The notes under the pieces were generated by a model. It had not been told where the DNA came from and searched no databases. It saw only the letters and a list, made by a program, of their open reading frames with translations. DNA of 12,079 nt. It comes from an uncultured Propionivibrio sp. (lineage in GTDB: Bacteria > Pseudomonadota > Gammaproteobacteria > Burkholderiales > Rhodocyclaceae). The DNA lies in assembly GCA_938040985.1 (NCBI GenBank), contig CALHZD010000113.1, positions 1 to 12,079 of the forward strand, given 5' to 3'. The translations under genes and the position numbers were made by a program. This document shows positions 1-6,826 of the stretch, one piece after another (the first letter of the stretch is position 1; the number at the start of each line of letters is the position of its first letter).

Positions 1-83
1 GGGTGCCCGGAGATGCCCTGTTTACAGGGGCTCCGGAGCAGCCCCCTTGGAGAAGCCCTAAATACAAGAGCCTCAGGGCGCCC
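1..83 (-). repeat. 40-bp-period tandem repeat, copy A, directly downstream of the zinc-binding-protein gene
   Basis: Read on the minus strand, this stretch holds two units of 25 + 15 nt. The 15-nt cores lie at 44-58 and 4-18. The second core reads GGGCATCTCCGGGCA and the first is a degenerate form, GGGCTTCTCCAAGGG. The 25-nt part of the first unit (59-83) starts GGGCGCCCTGA and ends GTATTTA. Both signatures recur in the second locus at 6304-6383. The element begins 18 nt after the stop of the binding-protein gene and runs off the left edge of the window, so more units may follow. It contains the palindromes GGGCGCCC and GCTCCGGAGC, so it may act as an RNA 3'-end structure. There is no T-tract typical of an intrinsic terminator. 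Repeat identity is seen directly; the function is inferred. Confidence 0.75.
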
Positions 84-101
84 CGTTGCGCTTGATTATT
101 T

Positions 102-1109
102 TCAGGGTTTTAACGCGGCGCTGAGCGTGTCGGCGTTGTAGCGCATCATCTTCAGGTAAGTCGGCGCCGGGCCGTTTTTGTCGGAGAGTGAGTCGGAATA
201 CAAGGTGCCGCCGAGCCGCGCGCCGGATTCCTTGCTGATGCGTTCGATCAGGCGCGGATCGGTGATGTTTTCCATAAACACGGCGGGAATCTGCTCTTGG
301 CGAATCTGGCGGATCAGCCAGCCGACTTCACGGGCGGAAGGCTCGACTTCGCTATTGATGCCGAGCGGGGCGATAAATTTCATGCCGTAGGCGCGGCCAA
401 AGTAGGCAAAGGCGTCGTGCGAGGTCACCACGCGGCGGCGTGCTTCGGGCAGCGCGGCGAATGCCTGGCGGATGGCTGCATCGAGCGCCTTGATTTCGCC
501 TTTGTAGCGCTCGGCGTTGCTTGCGTAGAGCGCCTTGCCGTCCGGGTCGGCTTCGCTCAGCGCGGCGGTGATGTTATCTACGTACTGCAAGGCATTACCG
601 GCGTCCTGCCAGGCGTGCGGGTCGGAACCGCCGTGCGCGTGGCTATGACCGTGATCGTGGTCATGGTCATGATGGTGCGCATGGTCGTGGTCATGTTCCC
701 CGTGATGGTGGTGCGGGCATCCTTCCGGCATGTCCAGCGCCTTGATGCCGGCGCTGGCAACGGCCACTTTGCCCGAATAGCCGGAAGCGCGCACGAGCCG
801 TTCGATCCAGCCTTCAAACCCCAGACCGTTGATGATGACCAGCCTGGCGCTGCCAAGACGCCGGGCGTCGGAAGGCGAGGGCTGGAAGGCGTGCGCATTG
901 CCGTTTTCGCCGACCAGACTGTGCACCTGTACGCGCTCGCCGCCAATCTGGCGCGTCATATCGGCCAGAATGGTGAAACTCGTGACGACGGGCATCGGTT
1001 CGGCATGGGCATTGGCGGCGAACAGGGCGGATGCGCCGAGGAGGCTCAACGCGGCGAATGCGCCCGCGCGAAAGCGCCGGATCGCGGAATGTTGACGGAA
1101 TATTTTCAT
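102..1109 (-). CDS. Zinc ABC transporter periplasmic substrate-binding protein (ZnuA/AztC-like, cluster A-I)
   Basis: 335 aa. It captures Zn2+ in the periplasm and hands it to the permease encoded upstream. Residues 1-36 form a signal peptide (basic N-terminus, hydrophobic stretch near 17-33, AHA before the likely cut). The cluster A-I fold follows, with putative metal ligands H73 (NAHAFQPSP), H165 (DPHAW), H231 (TSHDAF) and D306 (LYSDSLS). A His as third ligand, where Mn-type proteins have Glu, points to zinc. Residues 133-159 are a His/Asp-rich loop with about 15 histidines, as in many zinc binders, encoded by an internally repetitive tract near 640-715. The start has a good ribosome site (AGAAAGG about 9 nt upstream). 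It is the last gene of the minus-strand transporter set, 95 nt after the permease, so it may also have its own promoter. The H/H/H/D ligand set resembles AztC more than E. coli ZnuA; I leave the symbol open. Confidence 0.93.
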   Translation of the reverse strand: MKIFRQHSAIRRFRAGAFAALSLLGASALFAANAHAEPMPVVTSFTILADMTRQIGGERVQVHSLVGENGNAHAFQPSPSDARRLGSARLVIINGLGFEGWIERLVRASGYSGKVAVASAGIKALDMPEGCPHHHHGEHDHDHAHHHDHDHDHGHSHAHGGSDPHAWQDAGNALQYVDNITAALSEADPDGKALYASNAERYKGEIKALDAAIRQAFAALPEARRRVVTSHDAFAYFGRAYGMKFIAPLGINSEVEPSAREVGWLIRQIRQEQIPAVFMENITDPRLIERISKESGARLGGTLYSDSLSDKNGPAPTYLKMMRYNADTLSAALKP

Positions 1110-1204
1110 GGCAACAGAACCTTTCTTTCTGGGTGATGAAATCTATAAATCTGCGCATCGCTACGTATGGGGGCGGCAGGCTGAAAATTTGCCGAACATT
1201 GACG

Positions 1205-2080
1205 CTAACGTTCAAAATGCCAGCGCGGCCGCAGCCGGTCGGCGACAGGCCCGTAGGGACCGGCAAGCAGCGACAGCAGATACGCGCCGCCGAGCGCCAG
1301 CACAATCGTCGGGCCGGCGGGCAGGTCGGCATAGTAGGAAATCAGCAGACCGGTCAGCGAGCCGGTCAAGGCGATGCAGCTGGCCGCCAGCAGCAGCGGC
1401 ATGATGCTGGCCGCCCAGAAGCGCGCGGCGGCGGCGGGGAGAATCATGATGCCGACAGCCATCAGCGTGCCGAGTGCGTGAAAACCGCCGATCAGGTTGA
1501 GCACCAGCAGCAGCATAAAGCCGTAATACGCCAGCGGCGCCAGCCGGCTGATGCGCGCCAGATGCGCCGGATCGCAGCAGTCAAACACAATCAGCCGCAG
1601 GCCGGCCGCGACGCCGACAAGCGACACCGAAGCCACGACGGCCAGCAGCAGCAAGGTGGCATCGTCGAGCGCCAGTACGCTGCCGAACAGCACATGTAGC
1701 AAATCGACATTGTTGCCGCGCGCAGAAATCATCAGCACGCCGGCCGAGAGCGAAATCAGGTAAAACGTGGCGAGACTGGCATCTTCGCGGATCACCGAAT
1801 GCCGTGCGACGCCGCCGGCCAGCAGGGCAATGGCAACGCCGGCCAGCAGCCCGCCGAGCGTCATGGCGGGCAGCGACAGCCCGGCCAGCAGGTAGCCCGC
1901 CGCCGCGCCGGGCAAAATGGCGTGGGAAATCGCATCACCCGCCAGGCTCATGCGGCGCAGCATCAAAAATACACCGATCGGCGTCGCCCCCAGCGAAAGC
2001 GCCAAGCAGCCCGCCAGTGCGCGGCGCATGAAGCTAAATTCGATGAACGGCGAAATCAGGGGAACATCAGCCAGGCTCAT
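1205..2080 (-). CDS. Zinc ABC transporter inner-membrane permease (ZnuB/AztB-like)
   Basis: 291 aa, a polytopic membrane protein of the ABC-3 metal permease family. It forms the channel through which zinc passes into the cytoplasm. I chose the ATG at 2080, although the open frame extends further upstream: the extra N-terminal residues are Arg/Lys-rich, lie inside the ATPase gene and are unlike this family. This start has GGAG about 9 nt upstream and gives the expected length. It overlaps the end of the ATPase gene by 14 bp, implying translational coupling. Family signatures include FIEFSFMRRALAGC at the N-terminus, the MLRRMSLAGDAISHAILPG segment (loop that contacts the ATPase) and GGFHALGTLMAVGIMILPAA. 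About eight hydrophobic segments are visible. The C-terminal tail after the last helix is short and basic (DRLRPRWHFER). Confidence 0.92.
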   Translation of the reverse strand: MSLADVPLISPFIEFSFMRRALAGCLALSLGATPIGVFLMLRRMSLAGDAISHAILPGAAAGYLLAGLSLPAMTLGGLLAGVAIALLAGGVARHSVIREDASLATFYLISLSAGVLMISARGNNVDLLHVLFGSVLALDDATLLLLAVVASVSLVGVAAGLRLIVFDCCDPAHLARISRLAPLAYYGFMLLLVLNLIGGFHALGTLMAVGIMILPAAAARFWAASIMPLLLAASCIALTGSLTGLLISYYADLPAGPTIVLALGGAYLLSLLAGPYGPVADRLRPRWHFER

Positions 2081-2927
2081 GCGTATTTCTCCGGTTTTCT
2101 TGGGGCGAATGGCCGCAGCCGGCGGTGTCGGCACGGCAGATTTCCGCTTCGCCGCGGCCGGCCGTTTCGCTCGCCGTTTCGGCCAGACGGCGAGCCCGCG
2201 CCAGATGGGCTTCGCTGAGAACCTCGGCTGTCGCGCCCCAGGCGACCGCCTCGCGCGCCAGCAGCAGCGTTTGCGGATAATCACGGCGCACGTGTTCAAG
2301 ATCGTGCAGGACGCTGACGATGGTGCGCCCCTCGGCGTTCCAGCGTTGAATCAACGCCGCCAGATCGCGCGCGGAACTGGCGTCGATGCCGCTATAAGGT
2401 TCGTCGAGCAGTACCAACGGGGAATCTTGCAGTATCAGTCGGGCAAAGCGCGCACGTTGCAGTTGTCCGCCGGAAAGATGCCCGATCGGCCGGTTTTCCA
2501 GTCCCGCCAGCCCGACGGCGGCGATGGCCGCTTCAATGCGCCGTTGCGCCGCCCGGCTAAGTGCGCGGAAGGCGCCGAATTCGTGCCATAGCCCCAAGGC
2601 GACGAAATCATGGATGACGATGGGGAAAGCCGTATCAACGCCGGACTGTTGGGTGAGATAGGCAATATTCCGGCGTTCGACGCCGTGCAAGATCACGCGC
2701 CCCTCCATCGGCGCAATATCGCCGACGATGCCTTTGAGCAGTGTCGACTTGCCGGCGCCATTCGGGCCGACGATGGCGAGCAGGCTGCCGGCGGCGATTT
2801 CGCCGTGCAGATGGTGCACCGCCGGATGCCGCTGATAACCCAGCGTCAGGTTGTCGAAACGCACAATGGGCGGCGCGGCCGGGGCAATGGTTGAGTCAGG
2901 TCTTATGTCAGGTTTCATTGCCGTCAC
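2067..2927 (-). CDS. Zinc ABC transporter ATP-binding protein (ZnuC/AztA-like)
   Basis: 286 aa from a GTG start. It is the cytoplasmic ATPase that powers metal import through the adjacent permease. Seen in order: Walker A GPNGAGKS (54-61), Q-loop LTQQ (91-94), signature LSGGQ (151-155), Walker B LVLLDEP (171-177), D-loop SGID and the switch H208 (VLHDLEH). The early segment LTLGYQRHPAVHHL fits the AztA subgroup as I remember it; a precise subfamily needs a profile search. The start is uncertain: the GTG at 2927 sits directly after the TGA of the small upstream ORF, and an ATG at 2918 is equally reasonable; neither has a strong ribosome site. A C-terminal extension of about 30 residues (from about 255) carries two Cys and one His (ICRADTAGCGH), which is unusual for this subunit. 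It overlaps the permease start by 14 bp. Confidence 0.92.
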   Translation of the reverse strand: MTAMKPDIRPDSTIAPAAPPIVRFDNLTLGYQRHPAVHHLHGEIAAGSLLAIVGPNGAGKSTLLKGIVGDIAPMEGRVILHGVERRNIAYLTQQSGVDTAFPIVIHDFVALGLWHEFGAFRALSRAAQRRIEAAIAAVGLAGLENRPIGHLSGGQLQRARFARLILQDSPLVLLDEPYSGIDASSARDLAALIQRWNAEGRTIVSVLHDLEHVRRDYPQTLLLAREAVAWGATAEVLSEAHLARARRLAETASETAGRGEAEICRADTAGCGHSPQENRRNTHEPG

Positions 2928-3134
2928 TCAATCCAGTGCCCAGAAAACACATAACCAGAGCGCCAGCAGCGCGCCGGCGCACCAGAGCAGACGCATTGCC
3001 GCGCTGGCGCGGATCGCCGAATAAGGCAGGCGCCGGCCAGGCGATAGCGCGGACGGGCGAGCGGGAAGGTCTGCATCCATTTGCTTGGGGTTCATTTGAT
3101 CGGCAGGTTTCGTTTGTATTGATCTATTTCTCAT
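2928..3134 (-). CDS. Small hypothetical membrane-anchored protein at the head of the zinc operon
   Basis: 68 aa from the ATG at 3134, which is preceded by an AAAAGAGA ribosome-site-like stretch. Alternatives are an ATG at 3095 (55 aa) and a longer frame to 3233 (101 aa). The N-terminal part is polar, basic and Pro-rich. The last 20 or so residues form one hydrophobic helix (MRLLWCAGALLALWLCVFW) ending in ALD, so it would be a tail-anchored single-pass protein. Its TGA is immediately followed by the GTG start of the ATPase, which suggests translational coupling. I do not recognise a family. It could be a small accessory subunit, or simply a leader reading frame with a hydrophobic end. Coding status rests on the abutting stop/start and the clear membrane helix only. 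Confidence 0.45.
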   Translation of the reverse strand: MRNRSIQTKPADQMNPKQMDADLPARPSALSPGRRLPYSAIRASAAMRLLWCAGALLALWLCVFWALD

Positions 3135-3708
3135 TTCTCTTTTCGCGCGCGCCGCACATTTTTCGGCGCAGCGACCTTCCGGATCTTGTCCGGAATGAGC
3201 CTGAAAGATAGCAGGGCAACTCATCAACATCATGCCATAGCTGTCAACAGAGGATCGTTGATGTTTAGTTGGACGAGCATTCGGCGAACGTTGAGCAGAC
3301 GGACATTGAGTCTATCGACAAGATGCCACATTCCGTCCGACAGCATCTACGCCGGAGAGGTCATAAAAAGTGCGCGCGGCCTGAAACGAAGGACAGGCGG
3401 GGGCCGTATGGTGCATCGCCGCTGTTAGAATAGCGCCGGTAAAATCAGTGGCTGGCCTAAAGCGGCGGGCCGAAAGCGGGGCGTGCTTTAACAGACGGTA
3501 AATACGATGTCGATAACGATGAAGCGAGCCAACGCGACTGCTGCGCGAGCCGCGTAATCGCAACCGCCTTAACGACTGCCATAGGAAAAATTGCAATTGA
3601 TCAGCGACAAACCGGATGCGCCGTATTGAAACCCAATGCCCGCACAATCTTTTTTCTGAGGTGACTCAATTCCACGGCATTTCTAAAACATCAGGACGGA
3701 ATTCGATA
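3135..3708. other. Gene-free stretch between the zinc operon and tadA
   Basis: About 570 nt in which I see no convincing protein gene on either strand; a 111-aa minus-strand frame (3312-3647) looks non-protein-like, with many Arg and His and no motif. It must hold the promoters of the divergent flanking operons. Visible items are an extended -10-like element near 3423-3431, a GC-rich, self-complementary stretch at about 3445-3495, a 16-codon mini-ORF (3507-3557) and a perfect palindrome AATTGCAATT (3589-3598). I looked for an AT-rich Zur-type operator with inverted symmetry near 3110-3300 and found none that I would defend. Confidence 0.6.
3423..3431 (+). promoter_or_regulatory. Possible extended -10 promoter element upstream of tadA
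   Basis: TGTTAGAAT matches the TGn-TAnAAT extended -10 pattern. The position 17 bp upstream reads GCCGTA, a poor -35 match, so the call rests on the extended -10 only. Transcription from here would give a 5' leader of about 270 nt before tadA, or a separate short RNA. Confidence 0.25.
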
Positions 3709-4257
3709 ATGCACGACGATTTTTTTATGCGCGAAGCCATTTCCCAGGCGCGCGCCGCCGAGTGCCTGGGTGAAGTGCCGGTGGGCGCCGTGGTCGTGTG
3801 CGACGGTCAGATCGTCGGGCGCGGCTTTAACATGCCCATCGGCGAAAATGATCCGACCGCCCATGCCGAAATCGTCGCCTTGCGCGATGCCGCGCGTCAT
3901 CTGGGCAATTACCGTTTGCCCGGTTGCCAGCTTTTCGTCACGCTCGAACCCTGCGCCATGTGCGCGGGCGCGATCTTCCATGCCCGCCTTGCCCGCGTCG
4001 TTTATGGCGCGCGCGATCCCAAGGGCGGCGTACACGGCAGTGCGATCGACCTTTTCTCCGTCGATCAGCTCAACCACCATACCGAAATTGCGGGGGGCGT
4101 GCTGGCGGAGGAATGCGGCCGCCTGCTGTCCGATTTCTTTGCCATGCGCCGTAATACCGACCATCAGGGTGAAACGCTTGCCGGCGCGCTCAACGCCATG
4201 CTTCAGGGCATTGAAGAAAGCGAAGACGCCGACGGGATCGAGGAAATCGAGCTATGA
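3709..4257 (+). CDS. tadA: tRNA-specific adenosine deaminase TadA
   Basis: 182 aa. It deaminates adenosine 34 to inosine in the tRNA-Arg(ACG) anticodon, allowing wobble decoding of CGN codons; essential in most bacteria. The cytidine/deoxycytidylate deaminase zinc site is complete: H52-A-E54 (TAHAE, E54 the proton shuttle) and P81-C82-A-M-C85. Other family segments are EVPVGAVVV, GRGFN and the R-x-V-Y-G-A-x-D-P-K-x-G stretch near 96-107. The start at 3709 is preceded by AGGACGGA with about 8 nt spacing; a longer upstream frame from 3616 is poorly supported. The acidic tail (about 165-182, many Glu/Asp) goes beyond the conserved domain. Its stop overlaps the next start as ATGA, making it the first gene of a three-gene unit. 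Confidence 0.97.
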   Translation: MHDDFFMREAISQARAAECLGEVPVGAVVVCDGQIVGRGFNMPIGENDPTAHAEIVALRDAARHLGNYRLPGCQLFVTLEPCAMCAGAIFHARLARVVYGARDPKGGVHGSAIDLFSVDQLNHHTEIAGGVLAEECGRLLSDFFAMRRNTDHQGETLAGALNAMLQGIEESEDADGIEEIEL

Positions 4258-4793
4258 AAATTCTCGTCTCTCTGGCGGAGCAACATCTCACGCTGTTCGA
4301 CGAGGCTGACAGAAAAATCCGGGAATGGCCGGTATCGACCGCCCTGCGCGGCGCGGGTGAGCGGCAGGGCAGTTATTGCACGCCGCGCGGCCGGCATATC
4401 ATCCGCGCCAAGATTGGCAGCGGGCAGCCGGAGAACGCGGTCTTTGTCGGTCGCCGCCCGACCGGCGAAATTTATACGCCCGCACTGGGCGCCGCCCATC
4501 CGGGGCGGGACTGGATTCTGACGCGCATCCTCTGGCTATCCGGCTGCGAACCCGGATTTAACCGGCTTGGCGAGGTCGATACCATGCGCCGTTACATCTA
4601 CATTCACGGCGCTCCGCCGCAAGCCCGCATGGGAACGCCTGGTTCGCACGGCTGCATCCGCATGCGTAATGCCGATCTGCTCGAGCTTTTTGCGCTGACG
4701 CCGATCTATACGCCGGTCGAGATCGTCGAAGGCGAAACTTTTCCCAGCGCGGGAAAACAGGGGGCGCCGGCCGGAAATGAAAACGCCTTATGA
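4254..4793 (+). CDS. L,D-transpeptidase (YkuD domain) protein without a visible signal peptide
   Basis: 179 aa. YkuD-fold enzymes form 3-3 peptidoglycan cross-links or attach proteins to peptidoglycan through an active-site cysteine. The catalytic motif is intact: H118-G (YIHG) and S131-H132-G-C134-I-R136 (GSHGCIRM). The domain begins almost at residue 1 (MKILVSLAEQHLTLF, the usual first strands) and the protein is short for the family. No hydrophobic signal or lipobox precedes it, and no upstream in-frame start exists to supply one, because the gene overlaps tadA by ATGA. Its natural substrate is periplasmic, so it needs non-classical export, a partner, or has a different cytoplasmic role. 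The tail (about 163-179) is polar and probably flexible. The end overlaps the ClC start by ATGA. Confidence 0.9.
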   Translation: MKILVSLAEQHLTLFDEADRKIREWPVSTALRGAGERQGSYCTPRGRHIIRAKIGSGQPENAVFVGRRPTGEIYTPALGAAHPGRDWILTRILWLSGCEPGFNRLGEVDTMRRYIYIHGAPPQARMGTPGSHGCIRMRNADLLELFALTPIYTPVEIVEGETFPSAGKQGAPAGNENAL

Positions 4794-6286
4794 ATGCTGA
4801 CGAGCGTAAAAGCCAGGATCCGGACAGGGGCACGGATCATGCGGACGCCGCGCGCGACGGGTCGGAAACTGCCGGGACGGGCGGTTCCGCTGCAGAAAAT
4901 ACCGCCTCGCTCGATGCGGATGCCCAGGTAATGCGAGCGAGGCCTTTGGCGCGGTACGTAGCGCTGCTTCAGGCGGATCTGCGCCGGCGCTGGCCATATC
5001 TGCTGGCGCAGTCGCGTGTCTGGCTGGGGCGCAGCGCATTCTGGCTGGCTTCGCTGGCCGTCGGTCTGGCGGCCGTCGGCTTCGCCCTGCTGACCGATAA
5101 AGCCGCCCATCTTTTCATCGAATTGACCCGCCGCCATCCGTGGGTTCCCTTCCTGATCTCGCCGCTGGTCGGCGCGGGCCTGCTCTGGGTGACGCGGCGC
5201 TGGTTTCAGGGGGCGGAAGGTTCGGGGATTCCACAAGTCATCGCCGAACTGCGTCGGCCGTACTCCGTTATTAATGTCTGGAAGCCGCTTATTTCACTGC
5301 GCATCGCTTTCGGCAAGGTGCTCATTGGCGTTGCTGCGGTAGGCGCGGGCTTTTCCTTTGGCCGCGAAGGACCGACCGTGCAGGTGGGCGCCTGCCTGAT
5401 GGCGGCGGCCGAACGTTTTCTGCCGGCGACGCTGCGCATCCAGCGCCACCATCTGCTCGTGGCGGGCGGCGCGGCGGGCATTGCGGCGGCCTTCAATACG
5501 CCGTTGGCCGGCATCGCTTTTGCGCTGGAAGAATTATTCCGCAATGTCGAGTCGCGCATGTCCGGCGTTCTGATTGCCGCCATTGCGCTTGCCGGAATGC
5601 TTGCCAAAAGTTTGCTCGGCGATCACGCTTATTACGGACACGTTTATCTGGCGGATGGCGGACTGCTGCTCGCCGCGCTGGTCTGCGCCGTCGTCAGCGG
5701 CGTGGCCGGCGGTCTGTTCGCCCGCATGCTGGTGCTGGGAGGCGCCGGCTGGCGCGGACCGTTCGCCCGGCTGCGCGCCGAACATCCCTACGTTTTTGCC
5801 GCGCTGATCGGCCTGTTCATCGCTACGCTCGGCTGGGCCTGCGGCGGGCTAACCTGGGGCAGTGGCTATACGGAAACCCGTGCGATCCTTGACGGCCACG
5901 GCGATATTCCATGGTTCTTCGGTCTGGCCAAGTTTGTTGCCACCGTTTCCGCCTATCTTTCCGGCCTGCCCGGTGGCATTTTCGCTCCGTCGCTGGCTAT
6001 CGGCGCCGGACTGGGGCAGAACATCAGTGCGCTGTTTTCCGGCACGCTGATCGGCGCCGCGCTGCCCAGCGCCCTTATCGTTCTTTGCATGGTCGGCTTT
6101 CTTTCCGCCGCTACGCAAGCGCCGATCACCGCCTTCATCATCGTCATGGAAATGGTCGAGGGCTATCCCATCGTGTTTGAACTGATGGGCGCCGCCCTGA
6201 TCGCTTCGACGGTTTCCCGCCTCATTTCGCCGCCGCTTTATCTGAGCCTGGCCAACCAGATGATTGCCCGCCAGCGCCCAGCCTGA
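4790..6286 (+). CDS. ClC-family chloride channel / Cl-/H+ exchanger
   Basis: 498 aa polytopic inner-membrane protein; bacterial ClC proteins exchange Cl- for H+ and help in acid and anion homeostasis. All ion-pathway signatures are present: GSGIP (144-148), GREGP (191-195, gating glutamate E193), GGIFAP (395-400) and a C-terminal tyrosine (Y484, PPLYLSL) in the place of the pore Tyr. E248 (ALEELF) lies 55 residues after E193, as the internal proton glutamate E203 follows E148 in E. coli CLC-ec1, so coupled exchange rather than a pure channel is predicted. There is no CBS domain. The first 47 residues are hydrophilic and Asp/Ala/Gly-rich and not part of the fold; an alternative start is M48 (ATG at 4931). 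The ATGA overlap favours 4790. Last gene of the tadA unit. Confidence 0.95.
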   Translation: MNADERKSQDPDRGTDHADAARDGSETAGTGGSAAENTASLDADAQVMRARPLARYVALLQADLRRRWPYLLAQSRVWLGRSAFWLASLAVGLAAVGFALLTDKAAHLFIELTRRHPWVPFLISPLVGAGLLWVTRRWFQGAEGSGIPQVIAELRRPYSVINVWKPLISLRIAFGKVLIGVAAVGAGFSFGREGPTVQVGACLMAAAERFLPATLRIQRHHLLVAGGAAGIAAAFNTPLAGIAFALEELFRNVESRMSGVLIAAIALAGMLAKSLLGDHAYYGHVYLADGGLLLAALVCAVVSGVAGGLFARMLVLGGAGWRGPFARLRAEHPYVFAALIGLFIATLGWACGGLTWGSGYTETRAILDGHGDIPWFFGLAKFVATVSAYLSGLPGGIFAPSLAIGAGLGQNISALFSGTLIGAALPSALIVLCMVGFLSAATQAPITAFIIVMEMVEGYPIVFELMGAALIASTVSRLISPPLYLSLANQMIARQRPA

Positions 6287-6303
6287 CACGTTGCCAATCT
6301 CAC

Positions 6304-6383
6304 CGCGCCTCACCAGCCCGCGTATTTAGGGCATCTCCGGGGAGGGCGCCCTGAAGCCCGCGCCAATCGGGCATCTCCGGGCG
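6304..6383 (+). repeat. 40-bp-period tandem repeat, copy B, directly downstream of the ClC gene
   Basis: Two 40-nt units, each 25 nt plus a 15-nt core. The cores are at 6329-6343 (GGGCATCTCCGGGGA) and 6369-6383 (GGGCATCTCCGGGCG). The 25-nt parts share AGCCCGCG at the same offset. The first ends GTATTTA and the second starts GGGCGCCCTGA, each matching copy A at 1-83 at identical spacing. The array starts 17 nt after the ClC stop. It is followed by a hairpin CCGGGC-gcct-GCCCGG (about 6377-6392), so it may also serve as an RNA 3' end. The convergent gene on the other side ends at 6446. Confidence 0.75.
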
Positions 6384-6392
6384 CCTGCCCGG
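6377..6392. terminator. GC-rich hairpin between convergent genes, possible terminator
   Basis: CCGGGC-GCCT-GCCCGG forms a 6-bp stem with a 4-nt loop, followed on the plus strand by AAACCCTTTATCC. There is no uninterrupted T-tract, so intrinsic termination is only possible, not clear. It is part of the end of repeat copy B and lies between the convergent ClC and DUF2784-like genes. Confidence 0.3.
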
Positions 6393-6445
6393 AAACCCTT
6401 TATCCACGCGGGTTGCAGAGGAGGCGCTCACAAGCCATTTATCCA

Positions 6446-6826
6446 TTACCCGAGCAGCCACAGTGTGAGCGATAAGGCCGCTAGCGACAGCGTTACCCGC
6501 GTAGTCATTTTGTCTACGCGCGGAGAGCTCAGTGTTTTGCCCGTGAGTTTTTGCAGCACGTAGTGGATGTATGTTCCGTCGGGGCGTCCTTCGCCGAAGG
6601 ATTCCTTAAGCCTCCAGTGCATATCCGAAATGGGGCAATAACCGATTCCCAGCCATTGCCCAAGGATGAACCATGAGCCCAGAGTCAGCCCAAGCAGGGC
6701 AAGATGCAGTTGTCGCAGCGAGGGCAGCGCCCAGCCAAGCAGGGCGAAAAGGATGATCGAAATGTGCACCCCATGAAAGACGACATTCAGAAAGGGGTAC
6801 AGCGCACGCCCATTTGGCCGGATCAT
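6446..6826 (-). CDS. Small integral membrane protein, DUF2784-like
   Basis: 126 aa with about three membrane helices (near 12-33, 39-60 and 108-125). The stretch H18/H21 in the first helix and GYCPISDMHWRLKESFG (62-78) followed by Y-I-H-Y resembles the H...CPLT..E..LR..G..Y pattern of DUF2784 proteins. The assignment is from pattern memory, and here the CPLT-E part is altered to CPIS-M-H. The start overlaps the aminotransferase stop as ATGA, so the two are translationally linked. The function of the family is not known to me. It is the last gene of the minus-strand cassette and would place a membrane component beside two soluble enzymes. Confidence 0.8.
   Translation of the reverse strand: MIRPNGRALYPFLNVVFHGVHISIILFALLGWALPSLRQLHLALLGLTLGSWFILGQWLGIGYCPISDMHWRLKESFGEGRPDGTYIHYVLQKLTGKTLSSPRVDKMTTRVTLSLAALSLTLWLLG

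Noticed and set aside
1..83. CRISPR-like alternation of conserved 15-nt cores and variable 25-nt segments
   Set aside because: The period is 40 nt, the cores are too short, the 'variable' parts are themselves partly repeated between loci, there are only two units per locus, and no cas gene is present.
640..715. Tandem DNA repeat in the zinc-binding protein gene as a separate element
   Set aside because: Explained by the His/Asp codons of the metal-binding loop; it is in frame and does not break the gene.
297..1136. Long plus-strand frame (279 aa) opposite the zinc-binding protein
   Set aside because: An antisense shadow of the real gene. Its Met/Val-rich centre is simply the complement of the His-rich codons.
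2081..2299. Longer N-terminus for the zinc permease, starting at 2299
   Set aside because: The extra 73 residues are basic and lie inside the ATPase gene in another frame; the ATG at 2080 has a good ribosome site and starts at the family N-terminus.
3507..3557. Mini-ORF ending ANATAARAA-stop, reminiscent of a tmRNA tag sequence
   Set aside because: No tRNA-like acceptor arm, T-loop GGTTCGA or terminal CCA is found around it, and the codons do not match the betaproteobacterial tag.
3312..3647. 111-aa minus-strand reading frame upstream of tadA
   Set aside because: Arg/His/Ser-rich composition, no motif, no ribosome site, and it spans the likely promoter region.
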